DNA of 64,000 bases, taken from contig NZ_JAVFJK010000005.1 of assembly GCF_030908215.1 (NCBI RefSeq), positions 62,001 to 126,000 of the forward strand, written 5' to 3'. The notes below the pieces were generated by a model, which was not told the DNA's origin, searched no databases, and saw nothing but the letters and a program-made list of their open reading frames with translations. Position numbers and translations under genes: made by a program. Shown piece after piece: positions 1-7,698 of the stretch; positions within the stretch are counted from its first letter, which is position 1; each line of letters opens with the position of its first letter. Source of the DNA: Sinomonas sp. ASV486 (GTDB lineage Bacteria > Actinomycetota > Actinomycetes > Actinomycetales > Micrococcaceae).

Positions 1-609
1 CATCTTGTACGCGTACACGTTCTTCCCAAGCGAGCGCACGGCCAGCTCGTCCTCGCGGATGCCCTTGAGCACGCGGCCCCACGGGCTGCGCATGAGCAGC
101 CACACGACGATCCCGAGGATGACGACGAGGCCCCAGCCGAAGACACGGAAGAAGAAGTCGTTGCTGCTGTAGCCGAAGTAGACCGTGCCCTGGGGGAACG
201 GGTTGAGCCGGAGGAAGTCCTGCCGGATGCCGGCGAGGCCATTGGCCGAGCCCGTGACATCGGTGAGCGTGTTCGTCGTGACGACATAACGGATGATCTC
301 CGCTGCGGCGATGGTCACGATCGCGAGATAGTCGGCGCGCAGGCGGAGGGTCGGGATGCCCAGGATGAGGGCGAAGACCACCGAGGCGAGCACGGCCGCG
401 ATGAGGGCGAGCCAGAAGGGGAACTGGAGGTGAATCGTGGTCATGGCGAAGACGTACGCCCCGACCGCGATGAAGCCCGCCTGGCCGAAGTTGAGCAGGC
501 CCGAGTAGCCGAAGTGCACGGCGAGGCCGAGGGCGGCTAGTGCGTAGGCGGCCGTCGTGGGGCTGAAGAGCTCCCCGACTGCCTCGCTGAGTATCTGTCC
601 GAAATCCAT
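1..609 (-). CDS. livM: Branched-chain amino acid ABC transporter permease LivM (3' end outside window)
   Basis: Inner-membrane permease subunit of a LIV-type (HAAT) importer. About 203 residues are visible, starting with ATG after a GAGGAGG Shine-Dalgarno that overlaps the livH stop codon; the reading frame stays open to the window edge, so the C-terminus is missing. Visible family marks are the first-helix motif GYSGLLNFGQAGF, the LRLRADYLAIVTIAAAEIIR stretch and a cytoplasmic EAA-like loop around RSPWGRVLKGIREDELAVRS that contacts the ATPase. It lies 11 nt downstream of livH on the same strand, so the two permeases form an operon; the LivG/LivF ATPases and the binding protein are presumably beyond the edge. 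Substrate could also be urea or amides, since those importers are close relatives. Confidence 0.93.
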   Translation of the reverse strand, partial: MDFGQILSEAVGELFSPTTAAYALAALGLAVHFGYSGLLNFGQAGFIAVGAYVFAMTTIHLQFPFWLALIAAVLASVVFALILGIPTLRLRADYLAIVTIAAAEIIRYVVTTNTLTDVTGSANGLAGIRQDFLRLNPFPQGTVYFGYSSNDFFFRVFGWGLVVILGIVVWLLMRSPWGRVLKGIREDELAVRSLGKNVYAYKM

Positions 610-620
610 GATGGCCTCCT

Positions 621-1961
621 CTAGCCCACACGCTCACGGCGGCCCAGGATGCCCTGGGGCCGGAACAGGAGGACGAGGATCATGACGACCAGCGCCCCGA
701 CGTACTTGAGATCAGATGTCAGACCGAACACGGTGGTCAGCTCGACGAAGACGCCCACGATGACGGAGCCCAGGAGTGCGCCGAACACCGTCCCGAGACC
801 GCCCAGGGTGACGCCTGCGAAGATCATGAGCAGGATCTGCTGGCCCATGTTGAAGGAGACTCCGGGTCGGTAGTAGGCCCACAGTATGCCTCCGAGCGAC
901 GCGAGGAAGCCGCCCGTGATCCAGACGAGCCGGATCACGCGGTCGACGTCGATTCCGCTCGCCGCCGCGAGTGCTGGGTTGTCTGCGACCGCACGCGTCG
1001 CCTTGCCGAGGCGCGTCCGCAGGAGCGCGAACGCGATCAGGAGGATGACGACGAGCGAGATCAGCAGCGACCACAGGTTGTTGGGCGAGACGGAGATGGG
1101 TCCGAGCTCGATGTCCGTGGACTGCGAGTACGGCAGCTGCTGGGTCGCGCCGCCGAAGAAGAACAGGATGACGTAGCGGACGGCGAGTGCGAGACCAATG
1201 CTCACGATCATCATCGGCACGAGGCCCGTGCCGCGCTGGCGCAGCGGCTTCCACAGCCACGCGTCCTGAACGTAGCCGAAGGCGACACCGGCGGCGAGGC
1301 CCGCGATGATCGCAAGCCAGAAGGGCGCGCCGATGGCGCTGAGCGAGAAGACGACGACGGCGCCGAGTGTAACCATCTCGCCGTGGGCGAAGTTCGTCAG
1401 GCCCGTGGTGCCGAAGATGAGGGAGAGGCCGACGGCGGAGAGCGCGAGCAGCAGGCCGAAGCTCAGACCGGCGACGAGCCGGTTGGCCAGATTGGAGAAG
1501 AAGCTCTCCTGATGCACCTGGATGCCCGCGCCGAACGCGAAGATCGTGCTGGCGTTCGAGGTCTGGTTGAACGTCACGGTCCGGGGGTTGTCCTGGCCCT
1601 CGGCAAGCTTGATGCCATCCGGCAGCGTGGACTCGTCAAGGGTCACCTTGTAGCTGCCCTGGGTGGGCACGGAGATGGTCCACGCGCCCGACGCCCCCGA
1701 GGTCGTGCTGCCGGTGAAGCCTTCTCCCTCGGCGGTGATCTTGACGCCTTGGAGGGGCTGACCGGCGTTGCGCAGGAAGCCCGAGATGCTGTTCTGGAAC
1801 TGGGTCTGGCTTGAGCTCGGACCGGGGCTGGGCGAGGTTGTCGCGTCAGCGGCTGGGGCGAGAGCCAGGAGCACTGCGAGGAAGGCGCCGATCAGGGCGC
1901 CAGCGGCCACCAGCACGCGTGGTACGCGTGGCCGGCGTATGGCCGGGGCTGTGCTTGTCAC
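621..1961 (-). CDS. livH: LivH-type permease with N-terminal exported prealbumin-like domain
   Basis: Permease subunit pairing with LivM. GTG start chosen because GGAGG lies about 7 nt upstream; this gives 446 aa. Residues ~14-40 form a signal-anchor helix, ~41-55 a Ser/Thr/Pro linker, ~56-125 a carboxypeptidase-regulatory/prealbumin-like beta domain (ISGFLRNAGQPLQGVKI, then SGAWTISVPTQGSYKVTL), and ~150-446 the classical LivH permease with FGTTGLTNFAHGEMVTLGAV and a C-terminal LGTVFGALLGSVIVG segment. Ordinary LivH proteins are about 290-310 aa, so the first ~145 residues are an addition. The extra domain would lie on the outer face and might help dock a binding protein or the cell wall; this is inference. 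Confidence 0.9.
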   Translation of the reverse strand: MTSTAPAIRRPRVPRVLVAAGALIGAFLAVLLALAPAADATTSPSPGPSSSQTQFQNSISGFLRNAGQPLQGVKITAEGEGFTGSTTSGASGAWTISVPTQGSYKVTLDESTLPDGIKLAEGQDNPRTVTFNQTSNASTIFAFGAGIQVHQESFFSNLANRLVAGLSFGLLLALSAVGLSLIFGTTGLTNFAHGEMVTLGAVVVFSLSAIGAPFWLAIIAGLAAGVAFGYVQDAWLWKPLRQRGTGLVPMMIVSIGLALAVRYVILFFFGGATQQLPYSQSTDIELGPISVSPNNLWSLLISLVVILLIAFALLRTRLGKATRAVADNPALAAASGIDVDRVIRLVWITGGFLASLGGILWAYYRPGVSFNMGQQILLMIFAGVTLGGLGTVFGALLGSVIVGVFVELTTVFGLTSDLKYVGALVVMILVLLFRPQGILGRRERVG

Positions 1962-2393
1962 GTAGGAGCCTCCGTACTTTCCGGGGGGAGCGGCTGGCAC
2001 GGCCAGCCGGAACGGTTGGTGCAACGGGTGCAGCCCATCGCACTGGGAACGCAAGCTCCGGAATGTGACGAATCTCACCCGTTGAGAGCAATGTTACCCG
2101 GGGGAAGCGTGGGGATTGCCGCGATGAGGCGCCGGTGCGCATCGCGATCGGATAACAACTGTGAAGGGACGCCTCCGTGTACTTTCAGTTCCAGTTAACT
2201 CTCGGCCCTCCCGATGGAATAGGCCTAAACCTTCGCCGCAGGCAGGCCAGAGGCTGTAGCGTCAGGGCAAGAAGCCCACCTCGGGGAACTTCCGGGCTTT
2301 CCTGTGCGTGGAACCGGCAGGGACCGCCGCAGCACCGGTGGTGGGCCATCGGGATCGAAACAGCCTCGACCCGCCGACGAACAAGGAGCCGAC
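1962..2393. other. Divergent intergenic region livH / BI-1 gene
   Basis: A 432-nt region without a convincing gene. It contains the livH ribosome binding site, a 7-bp-stem hairpin (CGGCTGG/CCAGCCG, 1991-2009) in the livH leader, and a possible -10 TAGCGT at 2257-2262 facing the BI-1 gene, which would leave a leader of about 125 nt. I could not find a confident -35 for either direction. Confidence 0.4.
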
Positions 2394-3341
2394 ATGGCAT
2401 TCGGGGGAAACCCTGTCTTCCGGGGGAAGACCTTCAAGGGAGCGGTCGCGACCGCTCAGCCGCCCGTTCCGCACGCCCAGGACCAGAGCCCCTACGTCAA
2501 AGGCCAGAACCCGTACGGCGCGAATCCGTACGGGCAGGGCACCTACGGCCAGACGCCCTACGGCCAGACCCCCTACGGCCAGGGCTTCCAGCAGCCGATG
2601 TCCGCCGACCAGCTGGATGCGCTCTACCGCTCGCCGGCGGCGAGCCCTGCCGAGACAGGGCGCATGACGTATGACGACGTCATCGTCAAGACGCTCGCCT
2701 GCCTCGGCTTCGTGGTGGTGGGTGCGGCGGTGACCCTTGCAGTACCCGCAGGTGCGGCGATGGGCCTCACCCTGCTCGGGGCCATCGGCGGATTCGTCCT
2801 CGCGATGGTGAATACCTTCAAGCGCGAGCCCGTGGCTGGCCTCATCCTCGCGTATGCGGGCCTCGAAGGGCTCTTCCTCGGCGGGCTCACGCGTCTCATC
2901 GATGCCCTCGCCCCGGGCGTGGGCCTCCAGGCGGTCCTCGGGACGCTGGTCGTCGCTGGCGTGACCCTGGGGCTGTACAAGAGTGGCAAGGTCCGCGCGA
3001 CCCCGGGCCTCGCGAAGTTCCTGATGATCGCGCTCGTGAGCTACCTCGCGTTCAGCCTCGTGAACGTCGTCATCATGTTCGCCAACCCGAGCATGGGCGC
3101 GTGGGGCCTGCGCAGCAGTGTGCACCTGTTCGGCATCCCGCTGGGCGTGATCGTCGGCCTGTTCGCAGTCGTGCTCGCGGCCATCTCCCTCATCTTCGAC
3201 TTCAACTCGGTCGAGCAGGGCGTCCGCGCCGGGGCACCGCGCGGCTACGCGTGGACGGCGGCCTTCGGACTGACCGTCACCCTCGTGTGGCTGTACACCG
3301 AGATCCTGCGCCTCCTGGCGATCTTCAACAGCAACGACTGA
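2394..3341 (+). CDS. Bax inhibitor-1/YccA family membrane protein
   Basis: Integral membrane protein of the BI-1 superfamily (TMBIM/YccA); bacterial members are linked to calcium leak and membrane-protease control, but the role here is unknown. ATG start with AAGGAG 5 nt upstream gives 315 aa. The first ~95 residues are soluble: residues 38-66 are a run of PYG/TYGQ repeats (PYGANPYGQGTYGQTPYGQ), then an acidic MTYDDVI segment. From about residue 100 there are seven hydrophobic helices ending in DFNSVEQGVRAGAP and a terminal helix, the usual BI-1 layout. It is monocistronic, divergent from livH and convergent with galK across a strong terminator. Confidence 0.9.
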   Translation: MAFGGNPVFRGKTFKGAVATAQPPVPHAQDQSPYVKGQNPYGANPYGQGTYGQTPYGQTPYGQGFQQPMSADQLDALYRSPAASPAETGRMTYDDVIVKTLACLGFVVVGAAVTLAVPAGAAMGLTLLGAIGGFVLAMVNTFKREPVAGLILAYAGLEGLFLGGLTRLIDALAPGVGLQAVLGTLVVAGVTLGLYKSGKVRATPGLAKFLMIALVSYLAFSLVNVVIMFANPSMGAWGLRSSVHLFGIPLGVIVGLFAVVLAAISLIFDFNSVEQGVRAGAPRGYAWTAAFGLTVTLVWLYTEILRLLAIFNSND

Positions 3342-3430
3342 GCCAGGGACCCCGCAACGCCACGCCAGAGACCCCGCAACCGAAAGCAACGGTTGCGGGG
3401 TCTCTGGCGTCCGGTTGTGGGGTCTTTGGC
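3342..3430. terminator. Nested palindromic terminator between convergent genes
   Basis: Four copies of a 17-nt unit lie in mirror symmetry: two direct (GCCAGGGACCCCGCAAC at 3342-3358, GCCAGAGACCCCGCAAC at 3364-3380) and two inverted (3392-3408 and 3414-3430), with 22-nt spacing on each side. The inner pair extends to a perfect 21-bp stem (3362-3382 / 3390-3410) with a 7-nt loop. It lies between the stop codons of the BI-1 gene and galK and can act on both strands. There is no U-tract. Confidence 0.85.
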
Positions 3431-3433
3431 GGG

Positions 3434-4606
3434 CTACAGGACCCGCCGTGCACCCTCGGCCGGGGACACGCTGAAGAGGTCCGGCGCCCTGTAGCCGGCA
3501 CGGGAGAACGCTGCCGTGACCGCGTCGCCGACCGCTGCCGCGGCCTCGGCCGGAACGAGCGCGATGGCGGAGCCGCCGAATCCGCCCCCAGTCATCCGGG
3601 CGCCCACGGCCCCGGCGGCCCGGGCAGTCTCGACGGCGAGGTCGAGCTCCGGGCACGAGATCTCGAAGTCGTCACGCATCGAGGCGTGGCTTGCGTCCAG
3701 AAGGGGCCCGATCGCGGCGGGCCCTGCGGAACGGAGCACCTCGACCGTCTGGAGCACCCGCTCATCCTCGGTCACGATGTGCCGCACCCGTCGGAACGTG
3801 ACCGGGTCGAGGAGCCCTTGGGCCTCGGCGAGGCCTGCAGTGTCCACGTCGCGCAGGGCATCGACGCCCAGCACCTCCGCACCGAGCTCGCACGCCGCCC
3901 GCCGGCTCGCGTAGCCGCCGTCGGAGTGGGAGTGCGCCACCTTGGTGTCGATGACCAGCACGGTGAGCCCGGCGGCGGATGCATCGAACGGAATGAGCTC
4001 GATGCTCTGGTCGCGGCAGTCGAGGAACACGGCGTGCCCTGCTGCGCCGCGCAGTGAGGCGGACTGGTCGAGGATCCCCGTCGGGGCGCCCACAAAGCCG
4101 TTCTCCGCCTGCTGCGTCAGCAGCACGAGGTCCTCGGCGCCGAGGCCCGCGCCCGCGAGCTCGGTCAGCGCGGTGGCGACGGCGCACTCGATCGCGTGCG
4201 ACGACGAGAGGCCCGAGCCGGCAGGGACGCTCGAGTCGAGAGCGAGGTCGAAGCCCGGCACCGCGATGCCACGTCCCTGCAGCGCCCACACGACACCGGC
4301 CGGGTACACCGACCAGCCAACCGCGGATTCGCGGGTGAGGGCATCGAGGCCCAACTCGACCACGCCGCCGCCGTGCGTGGACACGAGCCGCACCGTCCGG
4401 TCGGGCCGGACGCGGACGGCCACCCGGGCGGCGAGGTCGATGGCGAACGGAAGGGCGAAGCCCTCGTTGTAGTCGGTGTGCTCCCCGATGAGGTTCACGC
4501 GGCCCGGCGCCTGCCACACGCCGTCGGGCGTCCCCCCGAACGCCGACGCGAAGGCGCGCAGCACCCCGGCGGTGGGACTGGGAGCGGGAGAGGGCGTGGT
4601 GCTCAT
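3434..4606 (-). CDS. galK: Galactokinase
   Basis: Phosphorylates alpha-D-galactose to galactose-1-phosphate with ATP in the cytosol (Leloir pathway). 390 aa, the normal length for the GHMP-kinase family. GRVNLIGEHTDYNEG at residues 35-49 is the galactokinase signature, PAGSGLSSS at 128-136 is the GHMP ATP-binding loop and MTGGGFGGSAIAL near the C-terminus is the third GHMP motif. The ATG overlaps the galT stop codon by 4 nt (ATGA), so translation is coupled to galT. Last gene of the deoR-galT-galK operon; transcription ends at the palindrome immediately downstream. Confidence 0.97.
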   Translation of the reverse strand: MSTTPSPAPSPTAGVLRAFASAFGGTPDGVWQAPGRVNLIGEHTDYNEGFALPFAIDLAARVAVRVRPDRTVRLVSTHGGGVVELGLDALTRESAVGWSVYPAGVVWALQGRGIAVPGFDLALDSSVPAGSGLSSSHAIECAVATALTELAGAGLGAEDLVLLTQQAENGFVGAPTGILDQSASLRGAAGHAVFLDCRDQSIELIPFDASAAGLTVLVIDTKVAHSHSDGGYASRRAACELGAEVLGVDALRDVDTAGLAEAQGLLDPVTFRRVRHIVTEDERVLQTVEVLRSAGPAAIGPLLDASHASMRDDFEISCPELDLAVETARAAGAVGARMTGGGFGGSAIALVPAEAAAAVGDAVTAAFSRAGYRAPDLFSVSPAEGARRVL

Positions 4607-5748
4607 GCGGAGGCCTTTCCGGCAGCGAGCACCTCGCGGAGCCGCTCGGCTACCTGCTCGGGGGTCGTGTCGTTGATGAAGGCGCCCATTGCGGCCTCGG
4701 ATCCGGCGAGGAACTTGAGCTTGTCCGCGGCCCGGCGGGGCGATGTGAGCTGGAGGTGGAACCGGCTCGCGGGGCGCAGCACGGCGTCGAGAGGGGCCTG
4801 GTGCCACGCGGCGACGTAGGGCGTGGGTGTCGGGTACATCGCGTCCACGGCACCCAGGAGGGTGAGGTACGTGTGGGTGAGCTCGTCCTTCTCCTCCCCG
4901 GTAAGCTCGGTGAAGTCGGCGACGTGGCGATGGGGGACCAGATGCAGCTCGAGCGGCCAGCGCGCGGCGAACGGCACGAAGGCGGTGAAGTGATCGCCGT
5001 CGAGCACGACGCGTTCGCCCGAGTCCCGCTCGCGGTCCAGGAGCGAGCCGAGCAGCGTGGCGGTTCCTTCGGCGTCGTCGTAGAAGCGCCGGGCGGCGGC
5101 GCCGAGCTGCGCGGCCCGGGGGGCGACGTACGGGTAGGCGTAGATCTGCCCGTGCGGGTGGTGCAGGGTGACTCCGATGTCCGCGCCGCGGTTCTCGAAC
5201 GGGAATACCTGCCGCACGCCGGGCAGGGCGCTCAGGGCCGCCGTGCGGTGGGCCCAGGCGTCGACCACGGTCCGCGCGCGCTCGTAGGGAAGCTCGCCGA
5301 AGGAGCCTGTGTGCTCCGGGGTGAAGGACACGACCTCGCAGCGGCCCACCGCGGGCACGGTGTGGCCCCAAGGCAGCGTTCGAGGCAGCTCGGTGAGATC
5401 CGGCCCGAGTGACGGGAAGCGGTTCTCGAACACGACCACGTCGTAGTCGGGATCGGGGATCTCGGAGGCGTTCCCCGGGGTGCTCGGGCACAGGGGACAC
5501 TGGTCGGCGGGCGGCAGGTGGGTGCGGGACTGCCGATGGGCCGCCACGGCGACCCAGTCGCCTGAGAGCTCGTCGAAGCGCAGCTGTCCGTGGTCTGCGC
5601 GGCCGGGGAGCCCCCGCGCGTCGGCCAGGGGAGTGCGTGGTGCGGTGCCGGGATCGTCGAAGTAGAGCAGCTCGCGTCCGTCGGAGAGCCGCATCTGGGT
5701 GATCCGTGGGGTGGTCGGGGTCCCGGGGGCGATGGGTGCGTGGGTCAT
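4603..5748 (-). CDS. galT: Galactose-1-phosphate uridylyltransferase
   Basis: Exchanges UMP between UDP-glucose and galactose-1-phosphate (Leloir pathway, cytosol). 381 aa of the HIT-superfamily GalT family. CPLC at residues 84-87 supplies zinc ligands, ENRFPSL and FENRGADIGVTL are family blocks, and HPHGQ at 197-201 contains the uridylylated histidine. The start codon overlaps the stop of the DeoR regulator gene (ATGA) and its stop overlaps the galK start in the same way, so the three cistrons are one translationally coupled unit. No galE (UDP-galactose 4-epimerase) is present in the window. Confidence 0.97.
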   Translation of the reverse strand: MTHAPIAPGTPTTPRITQMRLSDGRELLYFDDPGTAPRTPLADARGLPGRADHGQLRFDELSGDWVAVAAHRQSRTHLPPADQCPLCPSTPGNASEIPDPDYDVVVFENRFPSLGPDLTELPRTLPWGHTVPAVGRCEVVSFTPEHTGSFGELPYERARTVVDAWAHRTAALSALPGVRQVFPFENRGADIGVTLHHPHGQIYAYPYVAPRAAQLGAAARRFYDDAEGTATLLGSLLDRERDSGERVVLDGDHFTAFVPFAARWPLELHLVPHRHVADFTELTGEEKDELTHTYLTLLGAVDAMYPTPTPYVAAWHQAPLDAVLRPASRFHLQLTSPRRAADKLKFLAGSEAAMGAFINDTTPEQVAERLREVLAAGKASA

Positions 5749-6554
5749 GAACGGCCGTCCTCGTGGTCGGTGCCATCCTCATCGACGGGTGCCACGATGA
5801 GGTCGGCGACATTCTGGCGGAGCTCTTCGAGTGCGCCGGTCGAGAGTCCGTCATCGGTGATGAGGGTGTCGACGGCGCTCAGGGGCAGGATTCGGGCGAG
5901 GCTTACAAGCCCGTACTTGCTGTGGTCGGCGAGGACCACGAGCCGGGCCGCGGACTCGGCGGCGGCGCGGTTGGTCTCGGCCTCGAGCATGTTGGGGGTC
6001 GTGAGGCCCCCGCGCGGGTGGAGTCCGTGGACGCCCATGAAGCACGTCTCGACGTGGAGCTGGCGCAGTGTGGACGTGGCGAGCGGACCCACGAGGGCCT
6101 CCGACGGCGTGCGCTCGCCTCCGGTGAGGATGGTGCGGATGCCGGGGTGGCCAGCGTCGCCCAACGCCTCTGCGACTTTGATGGAATTCGTCGCGACGGT
6201 GAGCTCCGGGATCCCCGCGAGGAGGCGGGCGAAGGCGAACGTGGTGGTGCCCGCCGTGACGAAGATCGTGGCGCCGGGCCGCACGAGTTCGACGGCGCGG
6301 GCGGCGATCGCGCTCTTCGCGTCCGGGCGGTGCGCACTCTTGACCGCGAAGCCGAGCTCGGTGAAGCCCACCTCGGTGGGCCGAGCGGCTCCCCCGTGGA
6401 CGCGCCGCGCGAGCCCCTGCTCCTCGAGGTGCTCGATGTCCCGGCGGATGGTCATCTCCGAGACGCGCAGAGTGGAGGCGAGCTCCGTGACGCGCACGGC
6501 CTCGCGCCGCTCGAGCTCGGCGATGATATGTGCGTGGCGTTCTGCGGCCAGCAT
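5745..6554 (-). CDS. DeoR-family transcriptional regulator of the gal operon
   Basis: Sugar-sensing repressor, 269 aa. Residues ~6-58 form a DeoR winged helix-turn-helix (RVTELASTLRVSEMTIRRDI), followed by GLARRVHGGA and a DeoRC sensor domain of the ribose-5-phosphate isomerase-like fold (TIFVTAGTTTFAFA, VATNSIKVAEAL, ILTGGE, LVVLADHSKYG), which in relatives binds phosphorylated sugars. ATG start with a GGGGG-type ribosome binding site. It is first in the operon with galT and galK and divergent from a galM-like gene; the A/C-rich repeat in the shared promoter is the probable operator, suggesting autoregulation and control in both directions (inference). Confidence 0.92.
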   Translation of the reverse strand: MLAAERHAHIIAELERREAVRVTELASTLRVSEMTIRRDIEHLEEQGLARRVHGGAARPTEVGFTELGFAVKSAHRPDAKSAIAARAVELVRPGATIFVTAGTTTFAFARLLAGIPELTVATNSIKVAEALGDAGHPGIRTILTGGERTPSEALVGPLATSTLRQLHVETCFMGVHGLHPRGGLTTPNMLEAETNRAAAESAARLVVLADHSKYGLVSLARILPLSAVDTLITDDGLSTGALEELRQNVADLIVAPVDEDGTDHEDGRS

Positions 6555-6598
6555 GCGATCCCCCTGACATTCTGCGGTGGGTGGACACCATAGTGAGA

Positions 6599-6622
6599 GC
6601 GAACAAACACAAACGAACAGAT
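6599..6622. promoter_or_regulatory. Probable DeoR-type operator
   Basis: GAACAAACACAAACGAACAG at 6601-6620 is an A-rich island of AAAC direct repeats in a GC-rich region; its complement, CTGTTCGTTTGTGTTTGTTC, resembles TTTG-repeat operators of DeoR-family sugar regulators. It lies between the regulator gene and the divergent epimerase gene. Assignment is by resemblance and position only. Confidence 0.6.
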
Positions 6623-6656
6623 TTCTCACAAAATATAACATCAGTCCGAGAGTTCC

Positions 6657-6671
6657 CGCTAGCGTTAGCGC
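6657..6671 (+). promoter_or_regulatory. Leaderless promoter of the epimerase gene within an inverted repeat
   Basis: TAGCGT at 6660-6665 ends 6 nt before the ATG, as expected for a -10 element giving a leaderless mRNA. The hexamer lies in the inverted repeat CGCTA-N4-TAGCG (6657-6670), a possible repressor site touching the start codon. There is also a TATAAC at 6634-6639 that could serve as an alternative -10 with a short leader. Confidence 0.45.
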
Positions 6672-7649
6672 ATGGCAATTTCTTCGGGCACATCGGGGAC
6701 ATCGGTTCCACCGGGACCATCGGGCGCCCGGCGCGCCGCAACCGGCCGCCAGCACGAGCTCCGGCACGGGGGTGCCGTCGCCGTGGTGACCGAGCTGGCA
6801 GCAGCGCTGCGCGCCTACTCGCGGGACGGCGTCGTGCTCACCGAGACGTTCGGCGACGACGAGATCCCGCCCGGGGCCACGGGGATCACGCTCGCCCCTT
6901 GGGCCAACCGCGTTGAAGACGGCCGCTGGATGCTGGACGGCGCCGTCCAGCAGCTCGACATCACTGAGCCCAAGCGGGGCCACGCGAGCCACGGGCTGCT
7001 GCGCAATGCCGGCTACGAGCTGCTGGGCCGGACGGAAGCCTCGGTCTCGCTCGAGGCCGTCGCCTTCCCCCAGCACGGCTACCCCTTCCTCGTGCGGCAC
7101 CGCGTCGACTATGCGCTCGACGCCGAGGGCGGTCTGAGCGTGACCCAGACCCTCACGAACGATTCGTCCGCGCCTGCGCCGTATGTGCTCGGGGCCCACC
7201 CGTACCTCCGGCTCGGCGACACCCCGACCGAACAGCTCCTCCTCACGGTCCCGGCGGGCACCCGTCTCGTGGCCGACGACCGCCTCATCCCGCGGGCCTC
7301 TGAGCCTGTGGAGGGGGAGTGGGACCTGCGCGGCGGGCGGGCGGTGGGCGGGCTCTCGCTCGATTCCGCGTTCACGCAGCTGGACTTCGCGCACGACGGC
7401 GCTGGGGCGCCCGGCGTGTTCCGCGCGACGCTCTCCACGGAAGACGGACGCAGCGTCTGGCTGTGGCAGGATGACTCCTGCCCGTACGTGCACGTCTTCG
7501 TCACGGACACCTTCCCGGGGCGGCTCAAGGCCGTTGCGCTCGAGCCGATGACCGGTCCGGCAAATGCGTTCAACTCTGGAGACGGCCTCGGGTGGATCGC
7601 GCCGGGCGAGTCGGCCTCGATGCGCTGGGGGATCGGCTCAATCCTCTGA
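6672..7649 (+). CDS. Aldose 1-epimerase (galactose mutarotase) family protein
   Basis: Interconverts alpha and beta anomers of aldohexoses, feeding alpha-galactose to GalK. 325 aa, galactose-mutarotase-like beta-sandwich. Recognisable blocks are GITLAPWANRVEDGRW, HASHGLLRNAGYEL (with the catalytic-type histidine), LGAHPYLRLG (second conserved histidine) and a late VALEPMTGPANAFN with the conserved glutamate. The ATG has no Shine-Dalgarno but follows a TAGCGT -10 by 6 nt. It is divergent from deoR-galT-galK, so the set encodes mutarotation, phosphorylation and uridylyl transfer. The product could also be a glucose-6-phosphate 1-epimerase-like protein; the neighbours favour galactose. Confidence 0.87.
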   Translation: MAISSGTSGTSVPPGPSGARRAATGRQHELRHGGAVAVVTELAAALRAYSRDGVVLTETFGDDEIPPGATGITLAPWANRVEDGRWMLDGAVQQLDITEPKRGHASHGLLRNAGYELLGRTEASVSLEAVAFPQHGYPFLVRHRVDYALDAEGGLSVTQTLTNDSSAPAPYVLGAHPYLRLGDTPTEQLLLTVPAGTRLVADDRLIPRASEPVEGEWDLRGGRAVGGLSLDSAFTQLDFAHDGAGAPGVFRATLSTEDGRSVWLWQDDSCPYVHVFVTDTFPGRLKAVALEPMTGPANAFNSGDGLGWIAPGESASMRWGIGSIL

Positions 7650-7698
7650 GGTCCGCGAGGGCCCGTGCCCACGGGCTGGCAATGGCAGGATGGGGGAC

